A DNA stretch of 64,000 nt, from contig CM034101.1 in assembly GCA_019914945.1 (NCBI GenBank), forward strand, positions 11,667,188 through 11,731,187, in the 5' to 3' direction. The notes under the pieces were generated by a model. That model saw only the letters and a list, made by a program, of their open reading frames with translations, did not search any database and was not told where the DNA came from. This document shows, piece after piece, positions 12,182 to 23,110 of this stretch. The stretch is from Typha latifolia (taxonomy: Eukaryota > Streptophyta > Magnoliopsida > Poales > Typhaceae). The translations under genes were made by a program, and so were the position numbers. The stretch's first letter is position 1. Each line of letters opens with the position of its first letter.

Positions 12182-12419
12182 GAGAGAGAAACCGAAAGAG
12201 AGAAAGAGAGAAAGAGAGAGAAAAATAAAACGGAGAGAGACGGTGCGAAGGGAGGCCGCAGCCGTGGTGGCAGGCCCCATTGTGCTAGTTGGCCCGGCTA
12301 GGTTGGCCTGGCCGACGCTTGGGGCACGTGACGTCCTCCCCATCTGCCATTGCATGGCACGAGGCTGTCGTGCCATGCAGTGAAGTTTTTTTTTTTTAAG
12401 ATTTGGTTATTACAGATTA

Positions 12420-13980
12420 TATTAGCATTTGTGTAACCGTTGGGTTTCATGTTCGATTATTACTAGAGGTTATTGAGCGAGCCTTTTAGAATGATGAGAT
12501 TGATCTTAATAATTATAAAGATTTCTAGGTTTACATTTGAGTCTTAAAATAAAGATACTTGATCTTTTAATGAATTGCAAAGTTAAGGTTGTTAGTTAAT
12601 ATAAAGTAAAATGGAAGATATACTACTAAGGTTGTAATTTATATTTTTGGATGTCTTCTGATCTATATGAATCTGTTAGTGTGAGTTATTTTATTAGTAG
12701 ATAATAATAGCATTACCAATTCGGGAGATTAATCTTAGTAGCTTTAGTTCATGTACAATGATTTTATGGATTTGTCTAAGATATGTTTATGTATTCTTAA
12801 AGATCAAGTATGATGGATTAGTAAATATTTGTGTGGCAATGGATTAATATTATAAATTGAATATTATATCTGTCGAGATATTGAAGAGATTATTGGATTA
12901 CTTAGTAGAACTTAGTGGATAGTCTTTGGATCTGAATATCGATATCATTAAGTGATATTTTGGTGGATATACTAGTAGTGATAGTAATTAAATAGATAAT
13001 GATCAAACTGGAATTATGTGAATCGAGGAATGAATAGTTTGGATACAGAAATAATTGATAGAAAGATCATTATAAAGTTTATCATGTACGCCTTGAGATA
13101 GTTTGAATTTAACCTTTCAGATATTGCAAATTAAGAAGGAAGATAATGTGGAGAATTAGAAGAGTGTATAAATTCGTTTGAAGTTGCATTAGGATTAACA
13201 TTGATAGGTTGGATTTGATGAACTGTATGTTATTTTGAAGAATGTATTATGAATACAAGTTGATATTGTAATCTTATATTAATAGGTGTGATATCTTATA
13301 TTAATTTATTTCTTAATTTCTATAATAGTTTAAGTATATGAGCAGTGCACTTTAAATAAGAGAGTTTGTGCTATCACCTAAATTTTATGAGGATATCGGA
13401 TGATGCTGAGTATATTTAGATTAGTGACATTATTTGTCTAGAAAGAGAAGCATGAATTAAGTATTTCAGATTTTCGTGAAATAACTTATATTTATCGTTC
13501 TACTTAGTATAGTGATAGTATTGAGGAATAATCCATTGAGCATGTTTGGGATCGAAGTATACATTCAGTAGATTGGAGATAATTTACTTAAATAGGTTGT
13601 ATTGTATTATCATAGGTGATTATGGCATTACGTTGTATTATTGCAGTTAGCAAGAAAAGTGATAGATTTGGATAGCTTGAGGTATTTTGGAGTAGAATGT
13701 GATTCAATTAATAGGTGACAATATTTTTTATATTGTAGAATGAATGTACTCTTTCTTGCAGACTAGTGGTATTATTGATGTCTATAAACATAGTATGATT
13801 ACCTGACTGACCTAGATTAAGGAATGTTAGGAGTTAATGATTAAGTCAACGAAATATGATTTATGAATCTAAAAAAGTGAGATTGCATAGTTGTTGATTT
13901 GATTAGAAGGTAGTGGAACTACATATGTGGATTTTCTTACAATACCAGCATGATATAAATTTCGGGGTCAAAATTTTCGT
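12420..13980 (+). other. Interior of G1, right piece: no gene seen
   Basis: Same C-poor, AT-rich character as the left piece (3 C against 14 G in 12961-13020). No domain was recognised. It ends in the Tekay-like pre-PPT phrase. Confidence 0.6.
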
Positions 13981-13996
13981 AAGGGGGGAAGGAAAA
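13981..13996 (+). promoter_or_regulatory. Polypurine tract of G1
   Basis: The all-purine run aaggggggaaggaaaa lies directly before the LTR start TGTAAC. The same tract precedes the G2 LTR on the minus strand at 32160-32176. Confidence 0.85.
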
Positions 13997-16640
13997 TGTA
14001 ACAACCTACCCTAAAAAAAATTTGGGAATGTGGTCGGCCTAGTGCCCAAGCAATCTGCAAGAACAACTTGCGTGGTGAGGCGCCACGCGCCCACCGCCAC
14101 TACCGCAGCCAACCGATTGCGCCCAACTGGCCGCGGTGGGCCCCAGTGCTGCCACTCTTTCCCCTCCATCGCCTCTCTTTCTCCATCTATATCTCTCTCT
14201 CACTCACTTTCTCGCTCTCTCTCTCTCTCTCTCAAACTCTCTTTCTCCCTCTCTCTAACTACTACCGTCGTCATCCCACCGGGGTCTCGGCCGACGCTAC
14301 CTCCCCTAGAACCGTTGCCGCCACCGGTGAGGTCTCTCACTTCCCCTCTTTCCTTTTCTCTCCCTCTCTCTCTCCCTCTATCTTTCTTGCTTTGGGCTCG
14401 GGCTGGTCGAAGCTGAGCCGTCGGCGAGAGGCCGGCAACTAGCTGGCCACCAGCTGCCGGTGCCCTCCCCGCCACCCCGGTCCGCACTTACCTCCCCTCC
14501 TCACTTCTTCTCCTCCTCTTCCTCCTCCTCTTCTTCTTCTCCTCCTCCTCCTCCTCTTCTTCTTCTTCTTCTTCTTCTTCTTCTTCTTCTTCATTCTTTC
14601 TTTTTCTTTTTCCTTTCTTCTTCTTCTTCCTCGGCTTCTTCTCCTTCTCTTTCTGCACAGTGTTGATCCTAGCACTAATTTATTATTTATTTATGTTATA
14701 TTATTTTATTTTATTTATGTTATTTATTTAGGTGTTTCTTCTTAGTTAATGCAAATAGATTATTTAGACATTAACTATTTTAATAATATTATATATTCTT
14801 CAATATGATTATTATTAATTATAATTTGTATAATTAATGATTAATTAGGTATAAATATAGGTAATACTTATATTTATTATTTATATCTCTAGTAGATTAA
14901 TACATTGATTTGTAAATTATAATTATCAAATTTATATACTAATAATCTTATGAGATACATTTTTAGTAATTCTAATAATTTATTATACATTATTATTTTG
15001 TAACAAATAAAATACTAGACTTATGTATTTATTTATTATTTTATAAAGTAATGACTACATAGTCCCTAATTAATCAAGATATGATTATAATTAGGTTTTT
15101 ATCTATATTTATATTTTTATTTATAATTAAAAATCTAGCTAGTTATAAAGATAAGTAGAAATTCTAGAACCTACTAAATTATCATATATTACATGAACGG
15201 ATTTTCATTAGATGAACGACTAATTTCATGCTACTTAAATATTTTCAAGATCCCGAACCCTTTATGTGAGGCCTCGTGGACCCTGTTAAGACAACTTGTC
15301 TCTCGGTTGCCAGATGTGAGGGATACATGAGTGGTGTCTTCTGATCAGATTTGAGTAGTCTTATCTTCTAGACGCATTTATCAAATTAGGTTATATTATA
15401 TATTATGTATATACATGTTTTGGCCTCCAGTATGATTATATGACTTTATCTAGAGATAGTTACAGTCGAGCATATTTTATCATGCATGTAACTAGGCTAA
15501 TCTTGGATACGAGTATTATGATGATATATAGAGATGATTAGAGATGACTATACTGTTATAATTTTATGTCTAGTTGATTTGTAGCATGAGTATGGATGTT
15601 GTAATAGATTAGCATGGGTATGCATGTGTCGACTACATGATTGGAGATTATATTGCATTATTTTTCTTTTGATTCCTATTCCACCTAAATTCCTGTAATG
15701 CATTGACATGTTATTGTACTGGATATATGCATATGATCCGTCATTTAGAAGGAAGGCATGAAATATGATTAATATGATAGTTCATAGAAAGCGTGAGGAT
15801 ACTTGAGTGGCCGCAAGGATTAGGACGCGCTTGGTGGATGATTGATCGCTCGACATAGTCGCGATCCTATTGGCCTTACGTCCGAGGTCGTTAGTATTGT
15901 ACGCAGCAGACATTCGGACACATACTGTCTGCTAGGGCATATGTGGCGAGTTATCCTCACGAGATTTCTATCAGCTAGAAGGGTGCCCGGTATAGATGGA
16001 TGTTGATACTCTTCGCGGATGGCAAGGTATGGTTATTGAGATAGTCCTTGCAGATGGCAGAGTATGCCCTGACCCTTCGGGCATGATGCTGAGACCGAAA
16101 AATGGGTGTTGACTGTGCACAGTGGTCTAGTATGATAATAATATATAGAGCTGACATTGATGACTAAGATGTTGAGAAATGCATATGATTTCATTATCAC
16201 CTGATTACCTGATTATCGAGTGGTCAATATATATCATATATGGTTGTATTTGATATCATAGCATCGTTATGGTCGGCATGCATCATGTGTCATATTTGAG
16301 AGAGTTATGATAGTAGTTTGACATGGAGATTTGTTTATTCATTATCGAGAATTATATAATTTATCAGTTATGACATGTTATCTACTTTTCATTTATGTAT
16401 TATTGAGGATACATTTATATATTCATTCATGACATAATGCTATTTCGGATTCATATTATCCAGTATATGATTTACTCTTTGCTTGGCTTCACTGATTTGA
16501 GGTAAGGTCTATTCACTGAGGTTTTTGCTCATGACTCATTTTATTTCTTTTCTAAGTGTCATGGGGTCACTCGTTCTTCGTAATCCGCCCACTTGTCATC
16601 GTCATCGTGGAGTGATGGATCTGTGCTCGATCACAGGGAT
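13997..16640 (+). repeat. 3' LTR of G1, first part
   Basis: Starts TGTAACAACC. It contains a TC repeat (about 14196-14240), a long CTT/TTC repeat (about 14510-14595) and an AT-rich middle (14680-15200) that matches 11300-11800 on the opposite strand. A GC-rich end portion follows. It breaks off near 16640 at the nested block and resumes at about 19495. Confidence 0.8.
14510..14595. repeat. CTT/TTC microsatellite in the G1 LTR
   Basis: Long ttc/ctc triplet run. Overlapping poly-Ser or poly-Lys/Arg frames are artefacts. Confidence 0.9.
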
Positions 16641-16909
16641 TAATCAATGGTTGTAAGTTGCGCACATATGCAGGCATTTGCACATGGGCATTCGAACGGG
16701 GTCTGTACATTCAAACACATAAATTGTATTCTCTGTCAATGCGAATGCCTACAGGTGTTCGCAAGGGCGTTCAAATGCGACCCTCCCGCATTCGAACACG
16801 ATATAAAGAATCCTTATTTTCCGAAAGAAACAACTAAAATACAATAAGAGTATATTCACATAGAGTGTATCCATGCTCGAGATGACTCAGTAAGGTCCGA
16901 ATCACATCA
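16640..16909 (-). repeat. LTR-P fragment (5' part of a gypsy-type LTR) with degenerate TTCGAA palindromes
   Basis: On the minus strand it starts TGATGTGATTCGGACC at 16909 and matches 29760-30086 and 44930-45307. It contains several attcgaac/gttcgaa half-palindromes. The inner part with the TATA box is missing. Confidence 0.6.
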
Positions 16910-16914
16910 TTACA

Positions 16915-18785
16915 CCTTGCTTCAGCAAGTCTAGTTATGTCATGTAAGACATAAAGGGAAGTCTAATTAAGTCATATAAGCCACTAAGGCAAGTCCTAGT
17001 TTGAGCTATATAACATTTTAGACTATTTCGAGTACGATTTATTATACCCGACCTTTAGATATAAATGGTCTGGGCTTCTTTGTTTAATCATGCAAATATT
17101 GAGAAATTATTTTAGCATTGGGTTTATCTTAGGAGTAAGAGTAAAATAATTTAGGAGTATAAGTAAATTAATCATAGCCGTTTATTTTTCTAGGAGTATA
17201 TCTAACTTAGAAACCTAATTCTACCTCCAAACTCTAACCACCATCCTCCACCATGAGCTACCCTACTATATGCCCATCCACCACCATCTTGGTCGTCTGC
17301 CACCCTTTGACAGCCGCCACAACATCTGATACTTTCGCTTCTATCCCGTTTGACCTTCCTTCAACTTTTATTTTTAACTTTTAATTCTGATCTCCATTCC
17401 ATATGAAACTAAAGTCATTAGAACTTCAACTCATGAGGCTATAACTCATAAAATATTATAATTTTTTTACATCTAAGTCTTCCAAATCTGGTTCGTAGCA
17501 ATGGAATTAGAGCCAATGTTTCTTGGACGATGGTAAACATGTGACCTAAAGCTAACCTAGGAAAGATCGCAGCCATGGAGGACCAATTACTCATCTCCAT
17601 CCCTATGGAGGTTTCCTCGCCACCACTAGCAACTAATGACGACGAGTCGCCGGCATGGACGAAGGCTTTTTTAAAATATTTTTTGAGAAGGTCACTAGAT
17701 TCGCCGCGGAGAGAACTGAGGGGATGGGAAAGGCTATACAAGCATTGGCAGCAGCCCTCCTGACCCAACACCACCTGCTTGCGCCGCCACCACCACCGAC
17801 CACCACAAAACAGCCGCCACCTCCACCTTCAAGCACTACCAACTGTGAAACTATGGAGACCATCCAAACTGCAGCAATTACCCCTCCTTTGACAACGGGG
17901 TAGCACCCTCCATCCCTGTAGATCGAGCCTTCCACCATAGCAACACTGGAGCACCCCCAGCGACGGTCACAATACCATCTTTCCCACCTACGGTGGAAGC
18001 TAGGATAAAAAACCCTAGCTTTTCGCCTGCGGTGATCTAGGTCCCACCGACCAAAACTATCATGATCGGTCACTTTCTTGGACCTTTTGCAGTAGAGTCA
18101 TGACCTAAACCACATGTACTAAGACCCTAGCTCAAACCACCCATGATTGGGATTTGGCCCAAGCCAACAAAGACCCTAGGATTTGTCCCTAGCCCTAAAG
18201 CAGCCCACTATGGGACCCTCCTCCACCTGGCAGATGAGACCCACACGAAGATCGAGTACATATAGATTGAGAGCAATGAAAAGTATAGAAACCACCATGG
18301 ACACCTTGAGGACAAGGTGGTTGAAAGTGTGGTGGATTAATGCAAACCGAGTCAAGTCGAATCACATCATAAGAATATTGGGCTTGATGGATCGAATCTA
18401 TTTATCTTTTAATTTATTCATGATGTAAGCTCTTAAGGCAGTTATAGTTATATCATATAAGCCCTTAAAACAAGTCTAGTTAAGTTATGTAAGTCACTAA
18501 GGCAAGTCTAATTACATCATGTAAACATCTTAGACAAGTCCTAGTTCAAGTCATATAAGCCTTTAGGGCTACTCCAAGTATGACTCATTGTATTCACCTC
18601 TATATATAGAAAGGCTAGGCTCCTATATTTAATCATCCAAGCATTGAGAAATTATTTTAGCTTTGAGTTTATCTTAGGAGTAAGAATAAAATAATATAAG
18701 AGTAGAACTAAATTAATCATAGCTATTTATTTTTCTAGGAGTATATCTAACCTAGAACTATAATTCTACTTCCAAACTCTATCCA
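16915..18785 (+). mobile_element. Gag-only gypsy element R1 (TR-GAG-like), both LTRs trimmed
   Basis: The order is: 5' LTR (about 16915-17500, start missing), decayed primer site (17502-17514, tggaattagagcc), short gag-like region, then a 3' LTR from TGGTGGATTAATG at 18330, cut near 18785. The two LTRs share gtaagccact/aaggcaagtc and the later ctaattctacctccaaactc stretch. The interior is only about 0.8 kb. Element R2 at 53690-55615 has the same build, so this is a real repeat family and not a chance fusion. No pol is present, so it would depend on other gypsy elements for movement. Confidence 0.65.
17575..18332 (+). pseudogene. Gag-like interior of R1 ending in a chromovirus pol tail
   Basis: A frame from about 17655 reads ...FEKVTRFAAERTEG... 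and a Pro/Thr-rich stretch, like the N-terminus of plant gypsy gags. It then meets stops. At 18303-18340 another frame reads HLEDKVVESVVD, the last residues typical of gypsy pol just before the 3' LTR. A gag start and a pol end are therefore joined with nearly all of pol deleted. R2 shows the same content. No zinc knuckle, protease or RT was found. Confidence 0.5.
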
Positions 18786-18789
18786 CCAT

Positions 18790-19495
18790 TGACCATTGAC
18801 TTTGAAGATATGCACATCTTTAGGATCTTCTACTTGTGTTGCGCCATTTTTAAAGATGCGCTTGCCGATGAAGGGTCCATTCCACCTAAATGAAGTCTAA
18901 AATCTTACTATTCTCTTGTCATGGAAGGCTTTCATCTTATCTTTTCACATTTTAGAGTTCTCATAAGCATCAGTACGCAAATCCTCCAACTCAATTATTG
19001 GAGTCTACATACATAACCTGCTTCTGTCAGGTTAAAGTTGAAATTCTTTATAGGCTAATAAGCTTTATGTTTGAGCTCTACCTAATGGTGACAAGGTTTA
19101 CCAAAAAAAAAAAGTCTATAGGTAGACATACCCAAAATTATTTTATATGCAATATGATATGCCTAAAGTATATCAATAAGTCGCAAGGACCAATTCTTGC
19201 AGTCAGCATTAACTGTTTTTGTCAAGATATGTTTGGTTTCCCTATTGGCAAGTTTTACTTACCCACTTGTCTGTGGGTGATAAGCTATAGAGATTTTTAT
19301 GAGTGACACCATATTTACGCATCAAACCTTCAAAGGGACGGTTATAGAAATGAGAGCCTTGATCACTAATAATAACTCGTGGTGACCCAAAACAAGATAA
19401 AATATTTTCTTTTAAAAGCTTAACAATGGTAGTATGATCATTATTTCTACATGCTACAACTTCAACCCATTTGGAAACATAATCGATTATAGTTT
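18790..19495 (-). pseudogene. Athila-type gypsy integrase fragment
   Basis: On the minus strand, broken frames give recognisable Athila/Tat-type integrase words in order: ENILSCFGSPRVIISDQGSHF, then RPFEGLMRKYGVTHK, LANRETK, KNWSLRLIDIL, and at the end WNGPFIGKRIFKNGATQVED. The Asp of the second catalytic context (ISDQG) is present. The first Asp and the remainder of pol are absent. Several stops and frame breaks show it is a relic, sitting in the block that splits the G1 3' LTR. Confidence 0.75.
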
Positions 19496-19866
19496 ATTAT
19501 ATCAGACGGTGATTTATATAATACATGTCAGATTATAGTGTACTCGTGTATTAGTTATTTAGTTGTATCTTGATAGTTTGTCGTGGCCTGTGTGGGTCCT
19601 ACTAGATTTTGTAGTGGTCTATTGTATATTATTGTGGACTTGGATATTCATATGTTAACAAGTTTATTTGGTTGATAGTATAATTTATTTGGTGTTGGAT
19701 TATGTGAGCATGGATATGTTAGCAGGTAGTATTTGGTGATGTCATGATTGTATGTGCACAGGAGTGTATCTGTGCATGACGGGCCCCGTCCGTCTGGTAG
19801 CGTGAACCGCGCGTGCTGTGTGGGCGCGTGGGCATGCACGTGCCTGTGCCGAGCGGGGGCATTACA
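19496..19866 (+). repeat. 3' LTR of G1, second part
   Basis: Matches the end of solo LTR S1 (9812-10190, opposite strand), including the final GC-rich gtgtgggcgcgtgggcatgc and the TTACA end at 19866. Confidence 0.75.
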
Positions 19867-20118
19867 ATGAGTGCCTTAACTCTTAGTTGCTTGTTGCTTT
19901 CCACTCTTTTATTTTACAAATAACCGAAGCAACACTAAAAATAAATAAATAAATAAATAAAATCAAAATATCACAAACCACAATATATAAAAATAACTCT
20001 GCAAGAGCTTCAATCCATTTAACTTAGTTTATAATAATAAAATTAATTAATTAATTTAAAGTAATCCATGCTGGCTCCTCCATGAACTCATAATTATCTA
20101 CTATTTTGAAAATATTTC
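19867..20118. other. Flank between G1 and the LINE: no gene seen
   Basis: AT-rich with a short (aaat)n tract near 19945-19965. Nothing recognisable. Confidence 0.5.
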
Positions 20119-20129
20119 TACTAAAAGTT

Positions 20130-21133
20130 TTTTTTTGATATAAAGGAAGCTGCAAGCAGTTACAGGTTAATCAGCTTACATTCACTTCTGGTTGGTCAGA
20201 ACCCAATAGCCCATGGAGCTCCACAGGGAGCTCCACACCCGGCCTCAGCACAACCTGCTTGGACGACGTCTTACCCTAGTTTGCTGCCCAATTAGCAACC
20301 ATATTTCCCTCTCTCCTCATGTGGGAGATTTTACACTTCTCAAGGTGGCCAAGGGTGGCCCAGCACTCATCTATCAAGGACCTGATCCTCCACGGGCAGC
20401 CAGTTTCTTTCCGGAGTATCCTGGCCAGTTCGAGGGAGTCTACCTCAACCTCGAGTCGATAGACACCTTCTTCTCGTGCCAGCTTGAGGCCCAACCGAAG
20501 TCCCCAAGCCTCCGCCACTTGGGTCGATGATGCCGGACAAGGCTCTCCTACTAGCGTGACAAGCATCCCTGCATCTGTTCGGAGCACCGCCCCCGCCCCG
20601 CCCTGGTAGTTCAGCTGGGAGAATGCACCATCCGTATTGAGCTTGTACCAACCTTGCCCCGGTAGTCTCCATTGCACTTGCCCGCGGACTTGCTCCGTCG
20701 ATATCGGGCTGGCTAATTTGGCATACTCTTCAGCATGGAGAAGTGCGCGTCTAGCTACCGCTTGTGGTGGTTCCGCCTGCCCGCCAAACACCCTCCTGTT
20801 GCATTGCTTCCAGATGCCCCATAGAGTGGTGGCAATAACTTCTTTCACATAGTGCCGCTCGGCCCTAGAACTGGCCCAATCTTTGGTAATCCAGTCTGGG
20901 TTGATCCTCTCCTTGAGGTTCTACGGAGGCGACATACCTGCTCCGACCAACTCCCAAACCTCGGCACTGAACCTGCAGCCAAATATTAGATGCTCAACTA
21001 ACTCATTATGGATGCCACATAGCCCACCGAACTCTGGCTGGCATATCTTTAGGTGGCTCATTAGCTCTCTCATAGGAATCCGATTCTAGAGCAGCTTCCA
21101 ACAAAAAATTCGAATTCTGGGTGCGACCCTCAA
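20130..21133 (-). mobile_element. 5'-truncated LINE (L1 type) with 11-bp target duplication
   Basis: The minus strand ends in an A-rich tail (rc of gttttttttttgatat near 20127-20140). The insertion is bounded by tactaaaagtt at 20119-20129 and again at 21134-21144, a perfect 11-bp target duplication. Only the last kilobase is present, the usual outcome of target-primed reverse transcription. Confidence 0.85.
20190..21110 (-). pseudogene. LINE ORF2 C-terminus: zf-RVT and RNase H domains
   Basis: From the right, a zinc-binding RT-associated segment with the pattern C, H, then VEHLIFGC (about 20950-21060) is broken by two stops. An open frame (20276-20848) then carries a plant LINE RNase H: WYKLNTDGAF (first catalytic Asp), GGAGAVLRT, AEAWGLRLGLKLA (Glu), EVEVDSLEL (Asp), and the ending RREGNMVANWAAN. 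The RT and endonuclease parts are lost to 5' truncation. The RNase H residues look intact, but the copy lacks any way to be expressed or to move. Confidence 0.85.
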
Positions 21134-21144
21134 TACTAAAAGTT

Positions 21145-22149
21145 AGTGAGCATAAATCCAACAAGTATGCACATTTACAATCTAAAAATAATATAAAGAA
21201 TTATGTAATACCATATACAAATGCTAACCATAATCATAATAATGCATCCTTACCGCATACTTATCACATCTATAATTATAGCTCATATGCATTAGTAACA
21301 ATAAGCATGATATGCATAATTTTAAAACTTCAACTTCTCTATCTTAGGCTCACACATAGCCATAATCATAAATATCAACAAACCTCATATCAAGCAACAC
21401 ACATCGAGAAAAAAAGTCATCTAGTGATAGAATTATTTACATTCACTAAAACAAACAGCATGACCAATAGTTCATTACCGCAGTCTAAGAACCTCAATGT
21501 AAGCCACCCAAGTCCAAGTTGTGCTAGGCTGCACCTAGTGCAGCCCACCTCACCCTCCCTCCTCTCTCTCGATGGAAGACCAACCAAGAGACAAGAAGGA
21601 GATGGCTGCCAATGAACAATGCCACTGGTAGTCGAGGTCAGCATGCTCACTAGCACCCACAAGCTGAGGAAGGAACACGAGGTGATAATCTAGTTAAAGA
21701 TAGAGCATGGAACCCATGTCGATGGAAAAGAGCTCAATAGCGGGGGAGAAGGAGTCTCAAGTTGTCCAAGTTGACGAGACAAAAGCCCTCCTCTCAACTT
21801 AGCATAGTTCACACTAAGTGGAGAATGATTGGCCGAGATGGCTAGCGGCGGTCGGTCCCATCTCCACAGTAGCCATAGAGATGGCTCGTTCAGCAAACTC
21901 AACCATAAGAGGACCAAAGAAAAAACTTGGAAGGTTCCTTTTGCAAGATGAATACTTTTGTCCATACAAGAGAAGGAGACTGAGACGGTGATAGCCGGAT
22001 TTATCTCAAAAATTAGTGGGAAAGACCACTTCCTGTGACCTCCCACAAAGGTGAGGAGAGCTCAGGATGGGCAAAAAACGAGACAGCTTCACCAGGTGAA
22101 GCTCCTCAGACCGGCATGACATCGACAAGGTTGTCGATTAGCTAGTAGC

Positions 22150-22186
<37 letters not shown>

Positions 22187-22949
22187 AGACTCAATATGCT
22201 ATTAAAATGAAATTAAATAAAAAGGGAAATAGAGGACTCATCCATAATGCATATTAAGGGTGTTAAGCTCTAGTGGCACTCTAACGCAGCAACAGAAAAA
22301 AAAGGAAGGGGGTTGTGCGATGAGGGAAGGAGGAAAAGAGAGAGAAGTAGAAAAGGGGGGAGGTTAAAACAACAGATGTGTTTGATATTTTATCTTCCTA
22401 TGGGATGTACAGTGAAATGTAACGTAGTTTTGCCTTGAATTGGGTTGCACCACAACCCAAGTAGTAGTCTCAGTTGGTTTGGGCCTTTGGCCCAACTTGG
22501 TGGGCTAGTATTAAGGTCTTTGGTTAGATATTTATTTAATAGTTAGTATAATTATGTTTATTTATTACGTCATAATTATGCATGAAATATTAGGTGCATT
22601 CCTAGGGATAGTAACTACGATGTGCATGTCATATGATTGATGATGTTAATCACTACACTACTTGCACATATCATCGTATAGCTAAATCCAGTTTCGGTAG
22701 TGCCCTTTTACTCGCTTAGCCTACGATAACCTATATTTATAGCTTGAGGTCATTAAGTAGGTTAGGAAGGGACTATCAAGCATCACATATGCCGGTAGAG
22801 CAAGCATAAACACTACTGAGTATGGAGACTTTGACTTATTTTCACCTCCGACAAACCTTTTGGTGCTTTTGAAAAATTTCTTAAGACATTTTCATAAATA
22901 AGGTCATCATATTAGGATTAATTTTAAGATCATCATCACTATCCTTATT
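21145..22949. other. Intergenic stretch without a recognisable gene
   Basis: A (GA)n tract lies at 22152-22185. The surrounding purine-rich and AT-rich sequence might be an old LTR, but I could not pair it with another copy. Confidence 0.4.
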
Positions 22950-23110
22950 AGTTTTACCACTTTGGCATAGCTTGTTTGCTCCCCAAAGATTAATGCTGTC
23001 ATAGTTTAATAAATCAAACCAAGATATATGCAAGTATTACTAAGGTCAATAGATGGAACTGCTTATTTTGGTCAGTTTGGCAAGATCTGTTTCCTCCAGT
23101 CTTTTAGGCC
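22950..23110 (-). pseudogene. BAHD acyltransferase relic
   Basis: The stretch around ccaagatatatgcaagtatt, with the following tcaatagatggaactgct and gtcagtttggcaagat, aligns with 26160-26290 of the intact gene at 25680-27065. This is the part encoding the HLSTFVVTFAYIWVGF segment. The homology extends left through the agattaatgctgtcatag stretch. Small indels and stops destroy the frame, and the rest of the gene is not visible. It shows the BAHD array once had at least one more member here. Confidence 0.6.

Larger units (their letters stand above)
9812..12414 (-). repeat. Solo LTR S1 of a Tekay-like family, inside G1, with 5-bp target duplication
   Basis: On the minus strand it starts TGTAATAACC at 12414 and ends GGGTGTTATA at 9812. 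It is flanked by the identical 5-mer gatta at 9807-9811 and 12415-12419. It is homologous in order to the G1 3' LTR (13997-19866, opposite strand) and the G2 LTR (30695-32159). Like them it carries a (GA)n tract and a (GAA)n tract in its 5' part. No interior or second LTR is present, so it is a solo LTR formed by LTR-LTR recombination. Confidence 0.9.
8159..19866 (+). mobile_element. Ty3/gypsy (Tekay/Del-like) element G1, non-coding interior, with nested insertions
   Basis: The parts in order are: the last 68 bases of a 5' LTR (8159-8226), primer site, about 3.1 kb of ORF-less interior in two pieces (8247-9811 and 12420-13980), polypurine tract, and a 3' LTR starting TGTAACAACC at 13997 and ending TTACA at 19866. 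The interior is split by solo LTR S1, and the 3' LTR by a block at about 16640-19495. The sequence before the 3' LTR (atttcggggtcaaaattttcgtaa, then G-run) is the usual end of Tekay-type chromoviruses. No gag or pol could be recognised, so G1 may be a large non-coding derivative or badly decayed. Confidence 0.75.

Noticed and set aside
11837..12376. Frames rich in Arg/Glu/Lys or Ser/Leu
   Set aside because: They come from GA and GAA microsatellites inside an LTR; the same holds for 14030-14675 and 31610-32138.
13997..19866. One continuous 5.9-kb LTR
   Set aside because: Comparison with S1 shows a 2.85-kb nested block (about 16640-19495) made of other elements.
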